Assembly (NCBI GenBank): GCA_021791635.1
Contig: JAJYWF010000001.1
Location: forward strand, 39,680-103,679
Direction: 5' to 3'
Length of the DNA: 64,000 nt
Origin: Actinomycetes bacterium
GTDB taxonomy: Bacteria > Actinomycetota > Acidimicrobiia > Acidimicrobiales > RAAP-2
The notes beneath the pieces are model-generated. The model was not told where the DNA came from and did not search any database. It worked only from the letters and a program-made list of their open reading frames with translations. Of this stretch, positions 18,706 through 26,797 are shown piece by piece; the first letter of the stretch is position 1; the number at the start of each line of letters is the position of its first letter. The translations under genes and the position numbers were made by a program.

Positions 18706-20385
18706 GTGGCAAGGGAGATGGATAGGCGTTCGTTTCTGACCCGCTCGGCGGCGGTGGCCGGTGGGGTCTTGGCAGTGGGTGCCGGAGGAGACCTCCTGAG
18801 CGCCTGCGGCTCGTCGGGGACTTCAGCAGCCAGCTCGGCCTCGGGAAACGCCGGCAACGGGATCACCAGCGCCACGCCCAAGCGCGGAGGGTCCTTGGTG
18901 TTCGGTGTCACAGCCGAAGAGTCAGGTTTCAACCCTACGAATGCCAAATTCGACAGCGTCGGCGTGATGTACGCGCGCACCGTGTACGACCCCCTCACGA
19001 TCATCACCGCAGACGGGAACTGGGCCCCCTATTTGGCGGAGTCGGTCGTGCCGAACGCCGAGTACACGGAGTGGACGATCACGCTGCGACCGAACGTCTT
19101 GTTCCACGACACAACGCCGTGCGACGGCGCGGCATACGCTCTGAATGTGGAAGCCCAGCTCAAAGGATTGATCACCGGCCTGGTGCTTCCGACGATCGTC
19201 ACAACGTACTCCCAGGTGGGACCCCTCGCGGTCAAGATCACCATGAAGGAGCCCTGGGTGCCGTTCCCGTACTACCTCGCCGGCGGGATCGGAGGGCAGC
19301 CCGCCTACCTCATGGCGCCGTCGATGATCAAGACACACACAAGCACACACAAGCCCGTGGGAACCGGTCCATTCAAGTTCCAGCAGTGGATACCCACAAC
19401 ACACTTCACGGCCACGGCATGGGAGCACTACTGGCGCCCCGGACTTCCCTACCTCGACCAGATCACCTTCAAGCCAATTCCTGACGGAGCCACGCGTGCC
19501 GAGGCGCTTCAGGCCGGGACCATCGACGTCATGGTGACCGACACACCGAAGAACATCCTCGAATTTCGCGGACACTCACAGTGGTCGTACATCGACAGCA
19601 GTGCCTCGACCATCGGTGAGCCGACAGTCACATGCCTGCTCTTGAACTTGTCCAAGCCGCCCTTCGACAACCCGACAGTGAGACTGGCCGCAGCCAAGGC
19701 GGTGGACAGGACAGAGTACGCCAAGGTCATCAATTATGGCGTCGACCGGGTGGCTGACGGTCTCTTCGTCCCCGGAAGCCCGTACTACTCCCCCACGAAC
19801 CTCCCCACCTACGATCCCGCCGCGGCCAAGGAGATCATCGGCAAGGTCGCACACACTACGGGCAAGCCGGTCTCCTTCGTCCTCGGCACCACCAACAGCC
19901 CCTCGGCGGAACGGGCCGGAACCTTCTTGCAGCAACAGTTCCAAAACGTCGGATTCCACGTGACCACCACAATCGTCGAGCAGAACAAGCTCATCGACAA
20001 CGCGATCTTCGGCACATTTCAGGCATTGGAGTGGCGACAGTTCGGGGCTGTGAACCCCGACCTGAACTACATCTTCTGGAGCACCTCGACCTACAGCGCC
20101 AACGGGCTGTCGATCAACATGGCTCGGAACGACGATCCGCGGGTCCAGCAGGCACTGCAGATAGGCAGGACCAACCCGAACCGCGCCACACAGATCAAGG
20201 CGTACCAGAAGGTGAACCAGCTCCTGGCTCAGGATCTCCCTTACCTCTGGGCCACGTGGTCGACGTGGGCGATCGTGGCCAAGCCGACAGTCCAGAATTT
20301 CAACAATCCCACCACGCCGTCAGGTGCCAAGGCCTATGGGCTCACAGACGGGTCGATCTGGCCCACGCAGATCTGGATCAGCTGA
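18706..20385 (+). CDS. ABC transporter substrate-binding lipoprotein, family 5 (peptide/nickel type)
   Basis: Family 5 solute-binding proteins capture oligopeptides, nickel or glycosides for an ABC importer. The 559-residue product begins with a Tat-type signal (RRSFLTRS) and a lipobox ending in LLSAC, so it should be a membrane-anchored extracellular lipoprotein. The mature protein has the family layout: GGSLVFGVTAEESGFNPTNA near the mature start, YDPLTIITADGNWAPYLAES, and KPVGTGPFKFQQW. The GTG start follows gaggga at a usual distance. No permease or ATPase gene is adjacent, so the transport partner and ligand cannot be read here. It is followed after 78 bases by an mtrA-like regulator, on the same strand. 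Confidence 0.9.
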   Translation: MAREMDRRSFLTRSAAVAGGVLAVGAGGDLLSACGSSGTSAASSASGNAGNGITSATPKRGGSLVFGVTAEESGFNPTNAKFDSVGVMYARTVYDPLTIITADGNWAPYLAESVVPNAEYTEWTITLRPNVLFHDTTPCDGAAYALNVEAQLKGLITGLVLPTIVTTYSQVGPLAVKITMKEPWVPFPYYLAGGIGGQPAYLMAPSMIKTHTSTHKPVGTGPFKFQQWIPTTHFTATAWEHYWRPGLPYLDQITFKPIPDGATRAEALQAGTIDVMVTDTPKNILEFRGHSQWSYIDSSASTIGEPTVTCLLLNLSKPPFDNPTVRLAAAKAVDRTEYAKVINYGVDRVADGLFVPGSPYYSPTNLPTYDPAAAKEIIGKVAHTTGKPVSFVLGTTNSPSAERAGTFLQQQFQNVGFHVTTTIVEQNKLIDNAIFGTFQALEWRQFGAVNPDLNYIFWSTSTYSANGLSINMARNDDPRVQQALQIGRTNPNRATQIKAYQKVNQLLAQDLPYLWATWSTWAIVAKPTVQNFNNPTTPSGAKAYGLTDGSIWPTQIWIS

Positions 20386-20463
20386 GCGAGGTCCGTCGGG
20401 CACGGCGATGCCCTCCTCGGCCGAACCAGCGTTTCCAGGGCTCGGGAACGAGGACGTCGTCAT

Positions 20464-21147
20464 ATGAACAGTCGGATCCTGGTCGTGGAAGACGACGAGC
20501 GAATTCGGTCGTCGATGCGCCTGGCGCTCGAAGGCGAGGGCTATGACATCGACGAGGCTTCCAGCGGGGAAGAGGCCCTCGACCGGTTCTCGGCCCATGC
20601 CCCTGACGTGGCCCTCATCGACCTGATGCTTCCGGGGATGGACGGCTTCGAGTGCAGTAGGGCAATACGACGGCAAAGTGCCGTGCCCATAATCATCGTG
20701 ACTGCACGTACCGATACCCACGATGTCGTTGCCGGTCTCGAGGCCGGAGCCGACGACTACGTCACGAAGCCGTTCGTAGCCAAGGAGCTCGCAGCGCGAA
20801 TCCGAGCACTGCTACGTCGAGCCCGCCCGAACGAGGAAGAGACGACAGCCTTCTCCTTTGGCGGGTTCGAGCTGCTTCCAGACGAGGGGGTACTGCGTCG
20901 GACGGGTGGGGACGAAGTCCATTGCACCCGTACCGAGTTCAGGCTGCTCTGCGAGCTGGCAGCCAATCCGAACAAGGTCCTCAGTCGCGAGCAACTCCTC
21001 GATCGCGTATGGGGCTACGACTACTTCGGTGACGGGCGGCTCGTGGATGTCCATATACGTCGGCTCCGAACCAAGGTGGAGGACGATCCCGCGCTGCCGC
21101 GCCACATCCTGACCGTTCGTGGCATGGGCTACAAACTGGTCCCCTGA
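20464..21147 (+). CDS. mtrA: OmpR/PhoB-family response regulator, MtrA-like
   Basis: The 227-residue protein has a receiver domain with acidic pocket ED-D (9-11), phosphoacceptor Asp53 (ALIDLMLPGMDG), Thr80 and Lys102 in DDYVTKPF. It is followed by a winged-helix DNA-binding domain (LTRTEFRLL-type segment CTRTEFRLLCELAANPNKVL, then HILTVRGMGYKLVP). Together with the next two genes it gives the order regulator-kinase-GerMN lipoprotein, the arrangement of mtrA-mtrB-lpqB of Actinomycetota, which controls cell wall and division genes in mycobacteria. The symbol rests on that context, and orthology is likely but not proven. The preceding 78 bases contain no clear promoter. Confidence 0.85.
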   Translation: MNSRILVVEDDERIRSSMRLALEGEGYDIDEASSGEEALDRFSAHAPDVALIDLMLPGMDGFECSRAIRRQSAVPIIIVTARTDTHDVVAGLEAGADDYVTKPFVAKELAARIRALLRRARPNEEETTAFSFGGFELLPDEGVLRRTGGDEVHCTRTEFRLLCELAANPNKVLSREQLLDRVWGYDYFGDGRLVDVHIRRLRTKVEDDPALPRHILTVRGMGYKLVP

Positions 21148-21148
21148 C

Positions 21149-22705
21149 GTGCCAGGTCAGCCCGGCCAGAGCTCACAGGACGACGGCCGGGCTGAGGAAC
21201 ACCTCCCCGTGCCCCATATCCGCGAAGCAGCTGGGGGCACGGTCACCGAAGCGCTGAGCCCACGCTCGAGGTCGAGGGGCACCCTGTGGGCTCGCTTGGG
21301 TCTTCGCACCCGCGTCACCGTGATGTTCGGCATGGGGGCGCTCCTTCTCTCGGCCAGCATGGGTGGTCTCTCGTACTTCACCACTCGCCACTTCCTCGTG
21401 AGCGAACGCGGGACGGCCTCCACGCATCAGGCATACGTGAACGCATCCCTCATTCGCAAGGAGCTCCGGGCCGGGAGTACGCAGCTGGTGCCATTACTTG
21501 TCCAAGCCGATTCGGGCACGGCCGGTTCCGACTCGGTGTTGGAGGTAGCCGGGCAGTGGTATGCCCGCTCGTTCTCGGTCAGCCGTAGTGATCTCCCCAG
21601 GTCCTTCCGTCGCCTGGTGCTGTCGGGATCGGCCGCCACGCAGACGTTCCAACTGTACGGAGCCCCCGAGTTCGCCGTCGGGATCCCCATTCCGTCGGTG
21701 CACGCCGTCTACTTCGAGGTGTTCGCTATCAGCGATCTCGGTGGAACCCTCCGAGTCCTGGCTCTGGCCCTGTTCGCCGCCGGGCTGGTGACCACGATCC
21801 TGGGCGCGGCGATCGGGCGGTCAGCGAGCGGGCGGTCGCTCCGGCCCCTCACCGGCGTGTCCAGAGCCGCCGTGGCCATAGCCGGGGGCCGTCTCGACAC
21901 CAGGCTTCAAGCGGCTTCGGACGACCCCGACCTGGTGGGCCTCACGACCTCGTTCAACCAAATGGTGGATCAGCTCCAGGAGCGCATCGAACGCGAAGCT
22001 CGCTTCACGTCCGACGTGAGCCACGAGCTACGGTCTCCCCTCACCACCCTTTCCGCCAGTCTCGGTGTTCTGGAGGGCTATCGCACCGAACTACCCCCAC
22101 AGGCGATTCGAGCCCTAAACCTCCTCACTGCTGAGCTACGGCGGTTCGAGCGAATGGTAAGCGATCTCTTGGAGATCTCGCGATCGGACGCCGGTTCCGC
22201 CGATGTCTCCTTGGAGGAAGTGACTGCGGGGGAGCTCATTCAACGGTCGGTGGCTGCCAACGTCCGCGGGCTCTACGGGGATCCAATCCCTCCAGAAATC
22301 CGTGTGGACCCCGACATTTACACAGCGCGCCTACGGGTCGACAAGCGCCGCTTCGAGAGGATCATGGCCAACCTCTTGGAGAACGCCGCCATCTACGCTG
22401 GTGGCGCGACTTCGGTGGAGGCGCACTACGGGCCGCAGCGCCACGACGGCCGATCCACCATCCGCGTGTCGGTAATCGATCATGGTGCAGGCCTGGACCG
22501 TTCTGAGCGAACCAAGGTGTTCGAGCGCTTCTATCGTGGGCACTCCTCAGGCAAGCGAGGCGCGGGTACCGGTACTGGACTGGGCCTGGCTCTCGTAGCC
22601 GAGCACACGCGACTGAACGATGGCAGGGTCTGGGCGGAGGAAGCTGAGGGTGGTGGCGCGTGTTTCGTCGTTGAGCTGCCAATCGTGAACGGAACGATCA
22701 CATGA
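21149..22705 (+). CDS. mtrB: sensor histidine kinase, MtrB-like
   Basis: This is a membrane kinase paired with the upstream regulator. From the GTG at 21149, two bases after the regulator stop, it has a short cytoplasmic N-terminus, TM1 (TVMFGMGALLLSASMGGLSY), an extracytoplasmic region of about 130 residues and TM2 (LALALFAAGLVTTILGAAIG). HAMP follows, then HisKA with His292 in DVSHELRSPLTTLSASL. The ATPase domain has the N box FERIMANLLENAAIYAGG, VIDHGAGLD and GTGTGLGLALVAEH. The frame is open upstream into the regulator gene, but those codons are out-of-frame overlap. The start could also be a later GTG. Its stop overlaps the lipoprotein gene by 4 bases. Confidence 0.88.
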   Translation: MPGQPGQSSQDDGRAEEHLPVPHIREAAGGTVTEALSPRSRSRGTLWARLGLRTRVTVMFGMGALLLSASMGGLSYFTTRHFLVSERGTASTHQAYVNASLIRKELRAGSTQLVPLLVQADSGTAGSDSVLEVAGQWYARSFSVSRSDLPRSFRRLVLSGSAATQTFQLYGAPEFAVGIPIPSVHAVYFEVFAISDLGGTLRVLALALFAAGLVTTILGAAIGRSASGRSLRPLTGVSRAAVAIAGGRLDTRLQAASDDPDLVGLTTSFNQMVDQLQERIEREARFTSDVSHELRSPLTTLSASLGVLEGYRTELPPQAIRALNLLTAELRRFERMVSDLLEISRSDAGSADVSLEEVTAGELIQRSVAANVRGLYGDPIPPEIRVDPDIYTARLRVDKRRFERIMANLLENAAIYAGGATSVEAHYGPQRHDGRSTIRVSVIDHGAGLDRSERTKVFERFYRGHSSGKRGAGTGTGLGLALVAEHTRLNDGRVWAEEAEGGGACFVVELPIVNGTIT

Positions 22706-23385
22706 CCTCGGCTCGTCATGGTGGTCGGAGGCAGCGCCACCGTAAGTGGAGGCATTCGATCGCGGGATTGGTAGCCGCAGCAGTATGCCTGGTACTCACT
22801 GCATGCGGTATCCCCACCGGGGGCGCACCCAGCCGCATTCCGGCCGCTCAGGTGCCATATGGCCTTCTCTCACCCGTGTCCCCGACGACGACGAGCGTTC
22901 CGACGTCGGCCTACAGTGTTCCGGTCACCATCTTCTTGGTCGCGCCGACACGCCAGGTGCTCATCTCGGCCGGGCGATCGGTTGCTCCACCGGGGACACT
23001 GACCTCGGTACTTGATGCTCTGCTCGGCGGTCCGACCGCCATCGAGTCCGACCGCAACATCACCACCGCCCTTGCCGGTGGTGTCCGCCTCCTGTCGGCA
23101 ACCGTGAACGCCGGAGTGGCCGTCGTAGACCTCAACCGGGCATTCGGCCAGATCTCGGGCACACAGCAGATCTTGGCGGTCGCCCAGATTGTCTTCACCG
23201 TCGCCGGACAACTGGGATCGACTGTCGGTGTGCAGTTCGAGATCACCGGGGCCCCGACCGCCGTGCCCGTCGGCTCCGGGGCTCAGGTATCAGGACCCGT
23301 GCACCTCCTGGAGTACTTGAAGGTCGCGCCGGCCGGCACGCCCGGAAGCACGGCAACTACCCCGGCATCGTCGCCCAGCGGCTGA
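22702..23385 (+). CDS. GerMN-domain lipoprotein, minimal LpqB-like
   Basis: The 227-residue protein starts with an arginine-rich n-region, a hydrophobic stretch and a lipobox LTAC (Cys35). It then carries a GerMN domain: TIFLVAPTRQVLISAGRSVA, LTSVLDALLGGPTAIESDRN and VAVVDLNRAFGQISGTQQIL. LpqB of mycobacteria combines GerMN with a C-terminal beta-propeller and modulates MtrB. Here the protein ends soon after GerMN with a Pro/Ser/Thr tail, so the propeller is absent. Overlap with the kinase stop (ATGA) implies co-translation. The role as an MtrB accessory is inferred from position. Confidence 0.85.
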   Translation: MTSARHGGRRQRHRKWRHSIAGLVAAAVCLVLTACGIPTGGAPSRIPAAQVPYGLLSPVSPTTTSVPTSAYSVPVTIFLVAPTRQVLISAGRSVAPPGTLTSVLDALLGGPTAIESDRNITTALAGGVRLLSATVNAGVAVVDLNRAFGQISGTQQILAVAQIVFTVAGQLGSTVGVQFEITGAPTAVPVGSGAQVSGPVHLLEYLKVAPAGTPGSTATTPASSPSG

Positions 23386-23391
23386 GCATCA

Positions 23392-23410
23392 CCTGCTTCC
23401 GAGAAGCAGG
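23392..23410. terminator. bidirectional hairpin between converging genes
   Basis: cctgcttc and gaagcagg form an 8-base stem with a 3-base loop in the 40-base gap between the lipoprotein stop and the rsfS stop. No T-tract is present. Its placement suggests a shared terminator. Confidence 0.5.
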
Positions 23411-23425
23411 GATCCGGGCAACTGG

Positions 23426-23866
23426 TCACTCATCGAGACGCCATCGGACCCGAGGCGCGGCTGACCAGAGGTGCTCAAGGTCGTAGTACGCGCGGGTCTC
23501 GTCCAGGAACACGTGAACGACGAAGTCCCCGTAGTCGAGCAGCACCCAGGTTCCGTCCTGCATCCCCTCCACCGCCGCAGGGGTGATGGTGCTCTCTCCC
23601 TTCAGTCTCCGCTCGATCTCTTCAGCCAGAGAACGCACATGGCGCTCGGTGCCCCCGCTGGTCAACACGAATGCATCGACGACTCCCAATAGATCGCCCA
23701 TGGCCAGGACGACAGTGTCATGCCCCGACCGTTCCTCGGCCACTGCTGCTGCCGAAAGCGCGGCCGGCGGCACTCCGGCTACCGAGCCCGGAGCATCGTT
23801 GCCGAGCTTGATGGCCCGGTCGCGATCTGCCGTTGAAGCCTGCGCCAGTGCCGGCCTCGTGCTCAC
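23426..23866 (-). CDS. rsfS: ribosome silencing factor RsfS
   Basis: RsfS (Iojap family) binds L14 of the 50S subunit and blocks subunit joining under starvation. The 146 residues contain VVLAMGDLLGVVDAFVLTSG, the region ERHVRSLAEEIERRLKGE, and the conserved end GTWVLLDYGDFVVHVFLDET followed by RAYYDLEHLW. The N-terminal 40 residues are extra and Ala-rich. The GTG start at 23866 is preceded by GAGGAG at three bases. It ends the nadD-membrane protein-rsfS unit, and nadD-rsfS linkage is a common arrangement. Confidence 0.93.
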   Translation of the reverse strand: MSTRPALAQASTADRDRAIKLGNDAPGSVAGVPPAALSAAAVAEERSGHDTVVLAMGDLLGVVDAFVLTSGGTERHVRSLAEEIERRLKGESTITPAAVEGMQDGTWVLLDYGDFVVHVFLDETRAYYDLEHLWSAAPRVRWRLDE

Positions 23867-23873
23867 CGGCTCC

Positions 23874-24239
23874 TCAACGAACCATGTCCAGAGTCAGGAT
23901 GGTGACGGCGAGCACACCCGCCAGAAGGGCCAACCCCAGCGCCATGTAGAAGAGACGTTCCCTGCGGGCTCGACGCCGCGCCAACCGCAGCTGCGAGCGC
24001 GGGGTTGAGCCGGGCTCGAAACGGTGAGCCACTGGCTGCAGCCCTGCGACCTGGGGGCCGGGGCGTGCGATCTCCACCCGGAATGTCATGAGGGAGTGCG
24101 CGTGCTCTACCTCCGGCTCCTCGTATTCGAGCTCGTGAGCTCCCTCGGTGAGCGGGTCGCCGAGATGACCCGTCATCCCCGGGTTCACCGGTGCGGCGAT
24201 CCTGGGCAGTTCCGCAGTGTCGGCGCTCGTGGCACTCAC
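23874..24239 (-). CDS. small membrane protein with C-terminal anchor, function unknown
   Basis: I do not recognise a named family. The 121-residue product is acidic and polar over the first 60 residues (EGAHELEYEEPEVEHAHSLM), then very basic (LRLARRRARRERL). It ends in one hydrophobic helix (FYMALGLALLAGVLAVTILT) and a two-to-four residue tail, so it is a tail-anchored or single-pass protein with its bulk inside. The GTG at 24239 overlaps the nadD stop as GTGA, and rsfS starts 8 bases after its stop, so it is co-transcribed with both. Similar small one-helix proteins occur in this place in other Actinomycetota. Confidence 0.7.
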   Translation of the reverse strand: MSATSADTAELPRIAAPVNPGMTGHLGDPLTEGAHELEYEEPEVEHAHSLMTFRVEIARPGPQVAGLQPVAHRFEPGSTPRSQLRLARRRARRERLFYMALGLALLAGVLAVTILTLDMVR

Positions 24240-24931
24240 CGTCCACCAGCGTACAGATGTCTGAGGCGGATGCAACGGATCACCGGATCGGGCACCATCC
24301 CCTCCACCGATTCACCATGCTCCAACCGCGCTTTGACCTGGGAGCTTGAGATATCAACCCCCTCGATCTGAACTTCCACCATCTCCCAGCCCCTCGGGTG
24401 ATGGCGGACCGGGGCCCCGGGTCTGGACACCACCGCCAGCGTCACTCGACGCCGTAGCTCCGCGACTCGCTCCCACGTCGAAAGGCCAGGAAGCACGTCA
24501 CTTCCGACTACCAAGAAGATATGAGGTGCGGAACGACCCTGGCTTCGGGCTGCAGCCACCTGAGACTCGACCGTGTCGACCGTATAAGTCGGCCCACCTC
24601 TGTCAATTTCCGATCTGTCAGCCTCCACCGAGCAAAGGCCCTCAACCGCGGCCTCTACCATCGCAAGGCGATCCACAGCCGGGGTCACGGTCCGGTACGG
24701 TGACTTCTGCCACGGGTCATTGGCCACGACCATCAGGACCCGATCGAGTTGCAAGGCGTCGCGTGCGGCAACCGCGGCCGCGAGGTGACCGCAGTGGGGA
24801 GGATCGAACGTCCCGCCGAACAGCCCCAGCCGCTCGGGTGGCGATTCCTTACCGATCACTCCGTCTGCGCTGATCACACCGTCTGTGATCCTCCCGTGCG
24901 TGCCCGTGGCGTCAGATCGCCACCTTGACAT
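24236..24931 (-). CDS. nadD: nicotinate-nucleotide adenylyltransferase NadD
   Basis: NadD transfers AMP to nicotinate mononucleotide in NAD synthesis. The nucleotidyltransferase motif LGLFGGTFDPPHCGHLAAAV lies near the start. RVLMVVANDPWQKSPYRTVT follows, then VVGSDVLPGLSTW and the C-terminal ISSSQVKARLEHG with the ISSTxIR-type loop. Start choice is uncertain: ATG 24931 is used here, GTG 24877 or 24859 would be closer to the family N-terminus, and the frame is open to 25075. The first 20-40 residues in this model are therefore doubtful. It leads a three-gene unit with 4-base overlap to the next gene. Confidence 0.9.
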   Translation of the reverse strand: MSRWRSDATGTHGRITDGVISADGVIGKESPPERLGLFGGTFDPPHCGHLAAAVAARDALQLDRVLMVVANDPWQKSPYRTVTPAVDRLAMVEAAVEGLCSVEADRSEIDRGGPTYTVDTVESQVAAARSQGRSAPHIFLVVGSDVLPGLSTWERVAELRRRVTLAVVSRPGAPVRHHPRGWEMVEVQIEGVDISSSQVKARLEHGESVEGMVPDPVIRCIRLRHLYAGGR

Positions 24932-25070
24932 CCCGAATTCAGCTCCACCACCTGAATCGTTCATCCAACCTGATGGTAAGCGGTCTCGCCCGCATAGTGC
25001 CCGGTCCAGGCTCTCGCTGCTCTTAGGCCCCTGGGCCCCGAAGTGCCCGCTGGTCAAATTCCCTCGGGGG

Positions 25071-25076
25071 TACACT
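25071..25076 (+). promoter_or_regulatory. possible -10 element for the repeat-protein gene
   Basis: TACACT is followed nine bases later by the GTG at 25086. That spacing would place the transcript start at or next to the start codon, that is, a leaderless mRNA, which is frequent in Actinomycetota. No good -35 sequence at 17 bases is visible, so support is modest. Confidence 0.3.
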
Positions 25077-25085
25077 TGGCTCGAC

Positions 25086-26759
25086 GTGAACGCCTCCAGC
25101 CTCTGTCACGCCAACGCCACCTACGGGCGCAGAAGGGCCCACCAGCCGCACGCGCCTCGGTCGGTGAAGACCTCACGACCAGCACCCCGGTTCGGACTGG
25201 CGATGCGCCTGATCCTTGGCCTGCTCACCTTGGTCGGCGGGTCGGCTGTGGCTTTCGGGGTTCCCGCCGTCGCCGACTCCCAACCAGCTGCCGCTGCCAC
25301 ATCCCCGGCGGGTCCCGGCAGCCCGGTTCCCGCGTACTGGCTCGTGGCCTCCGACGGGGGGATCTTCAGCTTCGGTGGTGCGAAGTTCTACGGCTCAACC
25401 GGAAGCATGACCCTGAACAAGCCGGTCGTGGGCATAGCCGGGACCCCCGGCAGCACCGGGTACTGGCTCGTGGCCTCCGACGGGGGGATCTTCAGCTTCG
25501 GCGACGCCCAGTTCTACGGGTCGATGGGCGGCAAGCCCTTGAACCAGCCCGTCGTGGGCATGGCGGCGACTCCGACAGGCGCTGGGTACTGGCTCGTGGC
25601 CTCCGACGGGGGGATCTTCAGCTTCGGCGACGCCCAGTTCTACGGGTCGATGGGTGGCAAGCCCTTGAACCAGCCCATCGTGGGCATGGCCGCCACGCCG
25701 ACAGGTGGTGGCTACTGGGAGGTCGCCTCGGACGGGGGGATCTTCAGCTTCGGAGACGCCCGGTTCTACGGGTCGATGGGCGGTAAGCCCTTGAACCAGC
25801 CCATCGTGGGCATGGCCGCCAGTCCGACAGGGACCGGCTACACCATGGTTGCTGCCGACGGAGGGATCTTCAGCTTCGGCCATGCTCCCTTCTACGGCTC
25901 ACTCGGAGGGGTCCCGCTCAGCCGACCGATCGTCGGCATGGCCATGACTCCCACAGGCCACGGCTACTGGTTCACTGACGACAACGGAGCAGTCTCGGCC
26001 TTCGGCCAGGCCGGCTACTTCGGATCGGCACCTCAGGTGCTGAACCAGCCGGTGGTCGGCATCGCCGAGGCCACTGGTACCGGTGCCTTCACCTCACAGC
26101 CGTACCCTCCAGAGTCCTACGGCTATGACGTGTCCGTCTTCCAGTGCACAAAACCCCTGCCTCCCGAGCCCCACGTCATAGGAGTGGTCGAGGTCAACGG
26201 CGATGAAACACAACAGACAGCCCCCAATCCCTGTCTGGCCCAAGAGGCGTCCTGGGCCGGCGCCGGCCTGAACCTCTACGACTTCCTCACCTTCGGGACG
26301 ACGCACACAGGGCCGGGCGCCTGCGCGGGAGACCAAGCGTGCAACTTCGGCTTCCACCAGGCCCAGAACACGTTCGCCATGGCCCGGCAGGCTGGTGTGG
26401 ACACGGCCGTGACGTGGTGGCTGGATGTGGAGCCGGCAGGAGGCTGGTCGGGCAACCCGACACAGAATGCCCAAGTGGTCAGCGGTGCCCTCTTGGGGAT
26501 TCGAGCCGAAGGGATCAATACCGTGGGCATCTACGCCAGCCCCGGTGACTGGAACACGATCGTAGGGCCGTACCAGCCTCCCGTGCCCTACTGGATGGCC
26601 TGGTACACCGCTTCGACAGGGGGAGGTGGACCCTACAACTGTGCCCATGTCACCACATGGACCTCCAACGAGGCCTTGCCGACCGGACCGGTAGTGATGA
26701 CGCAGTACTCCGACAGCGCTGGCCCACGACCGGGATTCGACGGTGACTACGCGTGCTGA
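25086..26759 (+). CDS. secreted [8 protein letters not shown]-repeat protein with C-terminal lysozyme-like (GH25/DUF1906-type) domain
   Basis: The protein has a hydrophobic signal segment ([20 protein letters not shown], its Met at 25203), a short Ala/Pro linker, and six tandem repeats of about 42 residues with the pattern [39 protein letters not shown]. The sixth is degenerate. The C-terminal 220 residues start [10 protein letters not shown] and contain [20 protein letters not shown] and YWMAWYT, and end FDGDYAC. That resembles the TIM-barrel domains of GH25 or DUF1906 proteins, where the Asp/Glu of LDVEP would be catalytic. I use GTG 25086; ATG 25203 would remove a 39-residue lead. A cell-surface or cell-wall role is inferred. 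Confidence 0.75.
   Translation: [557 protein letters not shown]
25331..26080. repeat. 126-base tandem repeats in the secreted protein gene
   Basis: Six units of about 126 bases encode the 42-residue motif. Units 2 and 3 (from about 25459 and 25585) are nearly identical at DNA level over most of their length, including the stretch ctcgtggcctccgacggggg. Units 5 and 6 have diverged. This gradient suggests recent duplication in the middle of the array. Confidence 0.88.
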
Positions 26760-26762
26760 ACA

Positions 26763-26781
26763 CTGGACCGTTCGGGTCCAG
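26763..26781. terminator. hairpin between converging genes
   Basis: ctggacc and ggtccag form a 7-base stem with a 5-base loop in the 38-base gap between the stop of the repeat protein and the stop of the histidine phosphatase gene. There is no T-tract. Confidence 0.45.
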
Positions 26782-26797
26782 GTGATCGACGTCCCAT

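Noticed and set aside
25331..26080. Tandem repeats considered as a CRISPR array
   Set aside because: The 126-base units are protein-coding in one frame, with no short direct repeats separated by unique spacers and no cas genes nearby.
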